This document shows, piece by piece, positions 8,565-14,999 of a DNA stretch of 46,768 bases; the first letter of the stretch is position 1, and the number at the start of each line of letters is the position of its first letter. The position numbers were made by a program, and so were the translations under genes. Source of the DNA: CAZTJA01 sp964613745 (GTDB lineage Bacteria; Desulfobacterota; Desulfomonilia; Desulfomonilales; Desulfomonilaceae); contig CAZTJA010000012.1 in NCBI GenBank assembly GCA_964613745.1, positions 1-46,768 of the forward strand, read 5' to 3'. Under the pieces are notes generated by a model. That model saw only the letters and a list, made by a program, of their open reading frames with translations. It was not told where the DNA came from and ran no database searches.

Positions 8565-8594
8565 ATAATAGCACTCGTCGTCTTTTCTAGTCAA
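8565..8594 (-). promoter_or_regulatory. extended -10 promoter for rfbA-rfbC-rfbB-ispG
   Basis: Minus-strand TTGACT (8589-8594), an 18-base spacer and TATTAT (8565-8570) preceded by TGC (extended -10). The start would be near 8558, about 33 bases before the rfbA ATG. This is the strongest promoter-like match in this part of the window, and it is back-to-back with the rlpA promoter. Confidence 0.65.
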
Positions 8595-8639
8595 ATCCCC
8601 GGCAGAGATACACTCTACTCCGCTATTGTTTCACGAAAT

Positions 8640-8669
8640 TTGACAGTTGTCTCTCAGATATGCTAGGCT
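8640..8669 (+). promoter_or_regulatory. extended -10 promoter for rlpA
   Basis: Perfect TTGACA (8640-8645), 18-base spacer, TAGGCT (8664-8669) preceded by TGC. The start would lie near 8676, leaving about 27 bases before the rlpA ATG; no clear Shine-Dalgarno is seen in that leader. Confidence 0.55.
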
Positions 8670-8702
8670 ACTTTAACTATCTCGGTATGTGCGTCTAAGC
8701 TC

Positions 8703-9269
8703 ATGAGACATTTTGCTTACAATACATACGTATTACTATTGATTTCGTTAATTGTGATTTCCGGCTGCGCATCCGGCTCGGCCGTTCGGAAAAGCTCGTC
8801 CGGAAAATCTTACACCATAAAAGGAAAGACGTATTACACCATGAAGACCGTTAAACCGGGCTTCACTCAAGACGGAGTAGCCTCATGGTATGGTCCCGGT
8901 TTTCATGGACGTAAAACAGCAAACGGCGAAGTATACGATATGAATACGTTTACCGCAGCCCACAATATTCTTCCACTTGATTCAATAGTAAAGGTGACGA
9001 ATCTTGATAACGGCAAGGAAGTAATGGTGCGGATCAATGACCGGGGCCCTTTCATAGGAGAAAGAGTCCTGGATGTCTCGTACGCTTGTGCTCAGGAATT
9101 AGGAATGATTAGGCCGGGAACCGCTCCTGTACGCATCATGGTTATGAAAGACGGGGGATCGGAACCAAAAGGCAAGATAATGCAAGCCAGGACGGGACCG
9201 CTTCCGGAACCCGCAAACCCATACTACAACGGTAAGAAATTCAGATTTATGGCATTGCTTGGATATTGA
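8703..9269 (+). CDS. rlpA: RlpA-like septal ring lipoprotein
   Basis: The 188-residue product starts with a lipoprotein signal (hydrophobic stretch, lipobox ISGC at about residues 19-22). It then carries a double-psi beta-barrel domain with the RlpA signatures GVASWYGPGFHGRKTANGE, FTAAHNILPL and VRINDRGPFIGERVLDVSYA. RlpA proteins are outer-membrane lipoproteins; some are lytic transglycosylases acting on peptide-free glycan at the division septum. The C-terminal SPOR domain found in many RlpA proteins is missing: the protein ends about 60 residues after the barrel. Lipidation would need Lgt, encoded at 1801. It is convergent with the unknown gene at 9333. Confidence 0.9.
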   Translation: MRHFAYNTYVLLLISLIVISGCASGSAVRKSSSGKSYTIKGKTYYTMKTVKPGFTQDGVASWYGPGFHGRKTANGEVYDMNTFTAAHNILPLDSIVKVTNLDNGKEVMVRINDRGPFIGERVLDVSYACAQELGMIRPGTAPVRIMVMKDGGSEPKGKIMQARTGPLPEPANPYYNGKKFRFMALLGY

Positions 9270-9332
9270 TTCGTCTTACTTGAAGGGCAACATCCCGGAA
9301 TTCCATCAATCTCGGCAATCAACCAATTTTGA

Positions 9333-10343
9333 TTATGAAAGCTCGTTGTGCCGGGCAATATTCTTAAAGTATTCATCTTCATTGAGTGAAAGCAGGTCTT
9401 CGAGAAGTCCGGTTTCTCCGGAAATGTGTTCAATTTGCGCCGCAAAAAACTGCCTTAAAACCCTGTTTTGACCCGCCACTCTCTTCTCTTTGTTCTTATA
9501 AAATGCCTTTAAATAGATGTGTATACGAGCATAACAATTCTCCAGTTGCTCCAAATCCTCTCGGACCATCTGCGAGTAAAGCTCATTGCGAGGAATGTCC
9601 GGATTTTGCTCAAGCATGAATCGCTTTTCTCTGATCCGGTCACTCTTAGAAATTATATGCCCCACATATTGATTGATCTCGTTAAAGATTCCGTCGTCGG
9701 CAAGCACCTGAAGCAAATTGTCCTGAGATCCGGGCCGATCACCCTTCGGCGCCCCAGACACGGGAACTTGAGGCTCCAGTGACTTCCAAATCTCGTCGTC
9801 ATCTCCCGGCTTCGCAACAGCAAGTTTGTCCAGTTTTCTCTGCATCTCATTTCCGATAAAATCGGCGGCTTTCTGAACAAGCCTCTTGAGCTGATTGCCG
9901 TACAGAGTCGTCAGAATCCGGTAACCCACATCCAGGGAACTGTTCAGCATTGAAAATATTGCAACCGTACGTCGATCCTCCAGAGAAATCAGTTGCAGCA
10001 TTATTTGTTGAACAGTGGGAGTCAAATAGAACTTACTTACGGGACCGCTCTCGTTTATTTTTTTTACGTATAAACGAAAATTATCGTCCGACGAATCCGT
10101 CCTAATCTCGAACTGAAAGCCTACAACAAGTTTTCCCGGAGACCGCAGGATTTCCATAGCATGAGCGCTGGTCAACTTGCTTTTTTCCAATAAGAACAAC
10201 TCTTTTATCCGATCATCTCGTAAAGCATTACCCGTAAAAGAACTGATGCGGCTCAGCGCTTCTTCTATAATTGCGGCGTATTTATCATCTATGGTCAGAT
10301 CCGGGATGATCTGGATAGCATGATTCGTTTCGAGCGTTTGCAT
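9333..10343 (-). CDS. uncharacterised 336-residue helical protein
   Basis: I do not recognise this protein. It begins at ATG 10341-10343 without an obvious ribosome site. It has no signal peptide, no membrane segment and a single cysteine. The first 190 residues mix strands and helices (GKLVVGFQFEIRTDSSDDNF, FYLTPTVQQIMLQLISLED). A charged linker follows (about 190-215, KPGDDDEIWKSLEPQ to GAPKGDRPGSQD). The C-terminal 120 residues are strongly helical and charged, suggesting a coiled-coil or helical bundle. Codon use and absence of stops over 1 kb support a real gene. It stands alone on its strand between two long gaps, convergent with rlpA. Function unknown; a cytoplasmic scaffold-type protein is only a guess. 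Confidence 0.75.
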   Translation of the reverse strand: MQTLETNHAIQIIPDLTIDDKYAAIIEEALSRISSFTGNALRDDRIKELFLLEKSKLTSAHAMEILRSPGKLVVGFQFEIRTDSSDDNFRLYVKKINESGPVSKFYLTPTVQQIMLQLISLEDRRTVAIFSMLNSSLDVGYRILTTLYGNQLKRLVQKAADFIGNEMQRKLDKLAVAKPGDDDEIWKSLEPQVPVSGAPKGDRPGSQDNLLQVLADDGIFNEINQYVGHIISKSDRIREKRFMLEQNPDIPRNELYSQMVREDLEQLENCYARIHIYLKAFYKNKEKRVAGQNRVLRQFFAAQIEHISGETGLLEDLLSLNEDEYFKNIARHNELS

Positions 10344-11000
10344 ATTGTGATTGGAAATTGTGGTTCGCTTATATAAATGGCTCGATCTGTGCCCCCGAAT
10401 ATAAGGTTACAATGGGCCTGACCCGGATATTCTATCAATAGGCCGATTGCAAAAGCAAGTTATAACATGCATATAGGTGACTAAAAATAAAGGATGATTC
10501 CAAGTTTCCATACTTTCTCGTGTAAATAGATTCCCTTACCTAAACCTACGCGACCTGTACCGAAATTTTGTCAAAATATACCTTTACATCGATCATTATC
10601 CGTGAGAATTGCCACTCATTCTAGGCAACTCAATTGAAAGTTCTCAACATCTGTTAATAACTTTTGGTCTCATTTCAGCGAATCCTCTATGACCAGAGTT
10701 TTAGGCCCTTTGGACATAACTAGCTGAATTCATTACAGCGGCCAGTGTGAGAAAATGATACGTTTTGCATTTCAGTCCTGAAATTTTGACGATTTAGATA
10801 CTCTATTAACAGTTGTACTCATAAGTTATTAACAGGTTCTGTTGATCCCCCGCGGCCGGTCATCATTGTCAAGAAATTTGTCCGTCCACTGCAAAATATC
10901 CGGTTCGTTGAAACAAATCATATTGAAGTACGTTCGTTTCTGTCCAATAGTGTCGGATGCAAACTTGCCGAGTCCCCATAATATTTCAGGGAGGATTTCA
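10344..11000 (+). other. 657-base gap with AT-rich repeats and a weak promoter
   Basis: No convincing gene is visible on either strand. The region contains the 13-base inverted repeat listed separately (10651-10663 and 10823-10835). A further copy of its ATTAACAG end lies at 10805-10812, 23 bases before the same octamer at 10828-10835. A weak promoter, TTGAAG (10923-10928) and AATAGT (10946-10951) with a 17-base spacer, points at the gene at 11001. The size of the gap, the two flanking unknown genes and the repeats suggest a regulatory region, but no RNA gene could be assigned. Confidence 0.5.
10651..10835. repeat. 13-base perfect inverted repeat, arms 159 bases apart
   Basis: CTGTTAATAACTT at 10651-10663 is the exact reverse complement of AAGTTATTAACAG at 10823-10835. 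The octamer ATTAACAG also occurs at 10805-10812. The arms are AT-rich but the match is full-length and not simple sequence. Possible explanations are paired operator sites upstream of the gene at 11001 or remnants of a small mobile element; no target-site duplication was seen. Confidence 0.6.
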
Positions 11001-11492
11001 GTGAAAATCATATATGCAGCCGTTCCCGAAACGGATCCGTCATGGAATACGGAGATGGAAACGTGGTGGTCTTCAGGCGGCGCTCTCTTATGGAATAGAT
11101 TTGGAGGTTCGGGCTCGGAAACGCTTGAGTTGTCCGAAGAAGAAGAGCAAGGATTCTTAGATCAAGCATCACGCATTGAAGGTTGGAATTCCGGGCCGGT
11201 GATTCGAAATTCTACATCTGAAACTGAATTTCAGAGTGAACACATCGATGCACCCCCGATGCCCCCTGCTCAGCACGGCCCGAGACTCTGCTGCAGAGAG
11301 TGCGGACGAAGAATGCACGAGTCACTGGCCGAAACAAGATCAGACAAGATCGTCTTGGATGTACAAAATATTAATCACGTCCTGAATAGCTTGGCGGAGG
11401 CCGTTGAATACGCGAAAGGGAAAGGTCCTAATAATTATAGAACCTGGGAGGCGGTTTTAGATTCGTTCTTGGAGTCTATTAGACGGACATGA
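11001..11492 (+). CDS. uncharacterised 163-residue protein with CxxC knuckle
   Basis: Not recognised. The start chosen is GTG 11001-11003 because an AGGGAGGA ribosome site lies at 10988-10995. The frame is open upstream to 10842, but that part is low-quality sequence. The product is acidic (LELSEEEEQGFLDQ about residues 42-55), has a Pro-rich patch (DAPPMPPAQHGP) and then LCCRECGRRMHES, a possible half zinc-binding site. It ends in a helical segment (INHVLNSLAEAVEYAKG). There is no signal peptide or membrane segment. A short hairpin with no T-run (11500-11525) follows. It stands alone on the plus strand after a 657-base gap. Confidence 0.7.
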   Translation: MKIIYAAVPETDPSWNTEMETWWSSGGALLWNRFGGSGSETLELSEEEEQGFLDQASRIEGWNSGPVIRNSTSETEFQSEHIDAPPMPPAQHGPRLCCRECGRRMHESLAETRSDKIVLDVQNINHVLNSLAEAVEYAKGKGPNNYRTWEAVLDSFLESIRRT

Positions 11493-11561
11493 TGAATGTC
11501 CGGAGCAGACCCGAGCCTACTCCGGGTTAAGATCCATATCGACTCTATTCGTATATCTTCA

Positions 11562-11783
11562 TCAGACGGCTTCAACACTCTTTACTGCGGGAACTTTCTG
11601 CTTGATTACTCGTTCGATTCCCATTTTTAGTGTCATTTGGCTCATGGGACACCCACCACAGGCACCTTTGAGTCTCACTTTCACAATGCCGTCATCAGTA
11701 ACGTCGACGATTTCCGCGTCCCCTCCATCTGCCTGTAGCTGCGGTCTTACGGTATCGAGGGCCGCCTGAACTTCTTCTCTCAT
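11562..11783 (-). CDS. Nfu/NifU C-terminal-domain iron-sulfur scaffold
   Basis: A 73-residue stand-alone NifU C-terminal domain: MREEVQAALDTVRPQLQADGG followed by GACGGCPMSQMTLKMG, whose CxxC binds a bridging [4Fe-4S] cluster in a homodimer. Such proteins carry clusters to target apoproteins; here many Fe-S enzymes (IspG, POR, GlcF, LutB) would be clients. It starts at ATG with AGGAGC eight bases upstream. A TGC-TATTAT extended -10 (11822-11827, minus strand) lies about 40 bases before the start, so it may be transcribed separately from the AAA ATPase gene that ends 90 bases upstream. Confidence 0.93.
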   Translation of the reverse strand: MREEVQAALDTVRPQLQADGGDAEIVDVTDDGIVKVRLKGACGGCPMSQMTLKMGIERVIKQKVPAVKSVEAV

Positions 11784-11873
11784 TATTGCTGCTCCTTTCG
11801 GTTTTTCATAACGGACTGTTTATAATAGCACAGTATCATTACTGATGCCGGCCTAAAAAAAATGGTTCAGTGT

Positions 11874-14069
11874 TCAATTCCGTTCAGTATAGCCCGGCGA
11901 CATCTTCCATTTTTCGAGAATATCCAAAACATTTGGAGCGTTGATTTCAATGCGTGTAAGCTCCCCTCCACCAGACTCCAAAAGCTTCTTTGCCGTTTGA
12001 AGCACCGCCCTGCGGCAAATCTCTTCGATATCTCCTCCACTCAGGCCTTCAGAAGCAGCAGCCAGTTCGGTAAAGTCATCACGGAATGAAATCGCATCTC
12101 TGTTAAGGTAAAGCCGAAAAATGGATTCACGATCTTGGAACTCCGGCAGTTTGATCTTTAATTCAGTTCCAAGTTTCCCGGTAGATCTGAGCGCAGGCGG
12201 TAAATCGACAGCGCGATTGCACACGGCAACAACCATCACCGGCTTATCGCCGGAAATGGCGTTCATTTCAGTCACAAGTTGGTTTACAATTCGATCAATT
12301 ACTTTTGAATCCGACCACCCCGAAACCGCTATAGCATCCACTCCATCAAGAATAACAATGGTCGGGGCCATTTGTCTTGCCTGCCTGAAGAGTTCTCGAA
12401 TATTCTTTTCACTCTCGCCCATGTACTTGGATATCAATTCAGGGCCACGAATCTCAATAACATTGAATCCGCTCTCTTTAGCCAAAGATCGCGCAATCAA
12501 GGATTTCCCCGTCCCTGATGGACCGGTTATTAATAATCCCGTCGAATGCACAACACCGACTTTGGAAAGGGAAGTAATATTTTGCAGCGGCCACAATATA
12601 ATGTCCCGTATAAAAGCCATCTCCTGATCGTAACCGGCAATCTTGTCCCATCCCGCTTTTGTAAGGTCCAGATCGTAATTGCGCCCAGAGGACGGTCTCA
12701 TGTCCTTGAGAACAGCCTCAAAGTCCTGTTCCTCCACACTGATTGCTTCCAAAAAATCATCGGACAATTCTTGATGCGTATCTTCGAGCCCGGGAAGTAT
12801 TCGCCTCAGAGCATGAAAGCCGGCCTCCTGACATAAAGCCTTGAGATCCGCCCCCACGAACCCATGAGTTCTCTCGGCGAGGTCCTCGAGGTCAATCTTA
12901 TCTATAGGCATGTCTCGAGTATGAATCTTAAGAATTTCTGAACGTCCTCGTTTATCGGGCACCCCTATGAGAACTTCCCTATCAAACCTCCCTGGTCGCC
13001 TGAGTGCGGAATCCAAAAGATTGGGCAGGTTGGTCGCGGCTATTACAATGATCGCTCCCCGGTCCTCAAGTCCGTCCATGAGAGCCAAAAGCTGAGCCGT
13101 TATCCGTTTTTCGACGTCTCCTTCGGCCGTGTCTCTTCTCGGTGCCATAGCATCAATTTCATCTATGAAGATTATGGCTGGAGCGTTCTTATAGGCGTCC
13201 TCGAATGCGGCCCTTAACTTCGCCTCACTCTCGCCGTAGTGTTTGTCCATGATCTCTGAGCCGCTTATGGCCTTAAAGTAACAACCCGTCTCGCCCGCCA
13301 CGGCTCGAGCTATGAGCGTCTTGCCCGTCCCGGATGGACCATGGAGCAGCACACCCCGAGGAGGATCAATTCCCAACTGGTAGAAAATTTCCGGATGGCG
13401 CAACGGAAGCTGTACAACCTCCCGCACTTTCTTTACCGCTTCGTCTAATCCGCCCACATCACTGAAAGTCGTGTCCCGCCGAGACACATACTCTTCGCCT
13501 TCGGTTGTAATAAACTCAACATGAGTCGCAGTTGAAATCCGTGAAATGTTTTCAGGCCGGCACTCAACAATTCGAAGTTCGACCAGCTCCCCTCTAGGCG
13601 TTTGAAGTCCCACCGGTTCTGAAGACTTGATCACCGCACCTTGAATTTTTTCAAGCATCTTTCGTAAATGAGTTCTTGAAATCCCCGTATTATCGGGAAC
13701 CTCCAACACTATGCGTTCGGATTCGACACATCGGGTTTTACGAATTTTTACCTGACCGAAAAGCTGAAACCCGCCCTTCTCCAGGGTCTGCTTGTCCACG
13801 GAAACCATTCTGGTGTCAATCCACGGATTCGGGTGCTCCTTTGCCTGAACAACGCAAACCGAGTCGCCGAGAAGTTCAACAACATCTCCGCTTGAAACTT
13901 GCATTTCTTTCATGAAACTTTGGGACAAGTATACCGTCCCGGAACCCGGATCCTCTTCCATTACTTTTGTGATCACGAATGTATAGGTTGGAAATTCATG
14001 CTTAGAGCAGTCGCAATCCTTGTGCGAATGCCACTCACCCGGACGGTGATCATTGCAATGACACTCCAT
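11874..14069 (-). CDS. Cdc48/VCP-like two-domain AAA ATPase with degenerate D2
   Basis: This 731-residue protein has the p97/Cdc48 plan. A Cys/His-rich N-terminal tail (residues 3-24, four Cys and four His) leads into a Cdc48 N-type barrel domain (about 27-190), then D1 and D2. D1 looks active: Walker A GPSGTGKT (244-251), Walker B IFIDE (300-304), sensor AATN, arginine finger region RRPGRFDRE. D2 keeps Walker A GPSGTGKS (516-523), but its Walker B reads ILDG with Gly at the catalytic Glu position (576). The finger region reads RSTGKLGTE, lacking the RxGRFD arginine. D2 therefore probably binds but does not hydrolyse ATP. Family members unfold or extract substrate proteins as hexamers. The start is ATG 14067-14069 with AGGTGAT upstream. 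The metal-binding-looking tail is unusual for the family. Confidence 0.9.
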   Translation of the reverse strand: MECHCNDHRPGEWHSHKDCDCSKHEFPTYTFVITKVMEEDPGSGTVYLSQSFMKEMQVSSGDVVELLGDSVCVVQAKEHPNPWIDTRMVSVDKQTLEKGGFQLFGQVKIRKTRCVESERIVLEVPDNTGISRTHLRKMLEKIQGAVIKSSEPVGLQTPRGELVELRIVECRPENISRISTATHVEFITTEGEEYVSRRDTTFSDVGGLDEAVKKVREVVQLPLRHPEIFYQLGIDPPRGVLLHGPSGTGKTLIARAVAGETGCYFKAISGSEIMDKHYGESEAKLRAAFEDAYKNAPAIIFIDEIDAMAPRRDTAEGDVEKRITAQLLALMDGLEDRGAIIVIAATNLPNLLDSALRRPGRFDREVLIGVPDKRGRSEILKIHTRDMPIDKIDLEDLAERTHGFVGADLKALCQEAGFHALRRILPGLEDTHQELSDDFLEAISVEEQDFEAVLKDMRPSSGRNYDLDLTKAGWDKIAGYDQEMAFIRDIILWPLQNITSLSKVGVVHSTGLLITGPSGTGKSLIARSLAKESGFNVIEIRGPELISKYMGESEKNIRELFRQARQMAPTIVILDGVDAIAVSGWSDSKVIDRIVNQLVTEMNAISGDKPVMVVAVCNRAVDLPPALRSTGKLGTELKIKLPEFQDRESIFRLYLNRDAISFRDDFTELAAASEGLSGGDIEEICRRAVLQTAKKLLESGGGELTRIEINAPNVLDILEKWKMSPGYTERN

Positions 14070-14181
14070 GACTCATCACCTGTTTAATTGTGTTTTTGGA
14101 TTTCTAGTAGGTGAGTTGAAATGAACGACCGATGCCTAGCGTCGCCATTCTGTCGGCAACGGTCGTCTTCCTATTATGCCG

Positions 14182-14544
14182 CTAAGCAGTTTTGTACGCT
14201 TCAGTTTTGAGCCATTTTTTTAGCTCTTCGGTTAGGCCGCATGCCCTATTCTTGCAACCGAAAAATTCAACCGAATCATCTATGAGGTCTTGTGGAGCTT
14301 CTATTTCCGAAATGATTTCATAGTCCTTATGGCTCTGCCGCACAGCCATAAGTTTCGCCGGTTTGTTTATGGCGTTGATTTTGAAATATACGCTTTCTTC
14401 ATTGCATGATTTTGCGTGATCAAGACCTCTGGACCAGTTGGTTCCCCATTCCAGGTATCTCGTTACTGCCTCGAACGGATGAAGATCCCAGTCAATTAGT
14501 TTGGCAATATCTCGGTCGGCCATGAGTTCACGTATGTTTTTCAC
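14182..14544 (-). CDS. small DVU0772-like protein of unknown function
   Basis: GTG 14542-14544 is the preferred start (120 residues), with GAGGAAA eight bases upstream; the frame extends to a TTG at 14613 without a ribosome site. Motifs ADRDIAKLIDWDLHPFEAV, RYLEWGTNWSRG and SVYFKINAINKPAKLMAVR resemble a small protein family of sulfate reducers known from Desulfovibrio as DVU0772-like; this is from memory and not verified. Two cysteines (FFGCKNRACGL) lie near the C-terminus. There is no signal peptide or membrane segment. The gene sits upstream of the AAA ATPase on the same strand, with about 110 bases between. Function unknown. Confidence 0.7.
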   Translation of the reverse strand: MKNIRELMADRDIAKLIDWDLHPFEAVTRYLEWGTNWSRGLDHAKSCNEESVYFKINAINKPAKLMAVRQSHKDYEIISEIEAPQDLIDDSVEFFGCKNRACGLTEELKKWLKTEAYKTA

Positions 14545-14672
14545 GTTTGTTTCCTCGAAGCGTCGTTTAGGGTGAAATAAACCCTGTTCATCTACTTGAG
14601 ATGCCTCATCCAAATAAAAGATGCGGACTGCTCAACAAAAATTTCTTTAAAAATGATTAACCGGGAAAGCCG

Positions 14673-14701
14673 TTTATTTAATCGTGCACTTATGCTATAA
14701 T
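14673..14701 (+). promoter_or_regulatory. extended -10 promoter for exported small protein and TPR gene
   Basis: A perfect TATAAT (14696-14701) is preceded by TGC; the -35 position (TTTATT, 14673-14678, 17-base spacer) is poor, as often with extended -10 promoters. The start would be near 14708, about 39 bases before the ATG at 14747. Confidence 0.55.
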
Positions 14702-14746
14702 ACTGACACTGTACTCGAAATATGTTCAACAATTTTGGAGGTCCGT

Positions 14747-14977
14747 ATGCTCCGGCACGCGTTCATTTTATGTCTGTTTGTGCTCATGACATCTGCACCC
14801 TACGCGGTCGCTGCAGGCCTCGAAAGATATGCCGAACAGGATGCATCCAAATCGAAAATGAAGGTGATGAAAGAACCGGAATCAAAAATAGGAATTATTT
14901 CCGTCTTGGACGGAACCGCTTCTTTCGTAAAAGACATGCTGGGACAATTCGGTTTGGTTGAAACGAAACCTAAGTAA
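14747..14977 (+). CDS. small exported protein of unknown function
   Basis: A 76-residue product starting at ATG 14747 with TTGGAGG directly upstream. Residues 1-23 (ending APYAVA) form a clear Sec signal peptide, leaving a mature part of about 53 residues. This part is rich in Lys, Glu and Ser and carries a short amphipathic stretch (GTASFVKDMLGQFGLV). There is no lipobox Cys or known domain. It is followed 22 bases later by the TPR gene and probably shares its transcript, so it could be a partner of that exported protein (inference from context only). Confidence 0.75.
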   Translation: MLRHAFILCLFVLMTSAPYAVAAGLERYAEQDASKSKMKVMKEPESKIGIISVLDGTASFVKDMLGQFGLVETKPK

Positions 14978-14999
14978 TTGCGAAACCAGAGTGTGTACC

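Noticed and set aside
8301..8666. 121-codon plus-strand frame
   Set aside because: Overlaps the start of rfbA and both divergent promoters; no ribosome site or domain.
11500..11525. CCGGAG/CTCCGG hairpin as terminator of the gene at 11001
   Set aside because: Six-base stem, 14-base loop and no T-run; too weak to call.
13676..13915. Plus-strand frame inside the AAA ATPase gene
   Set aside because: Shadow of the minus-strand gene with clear AAA motifs.
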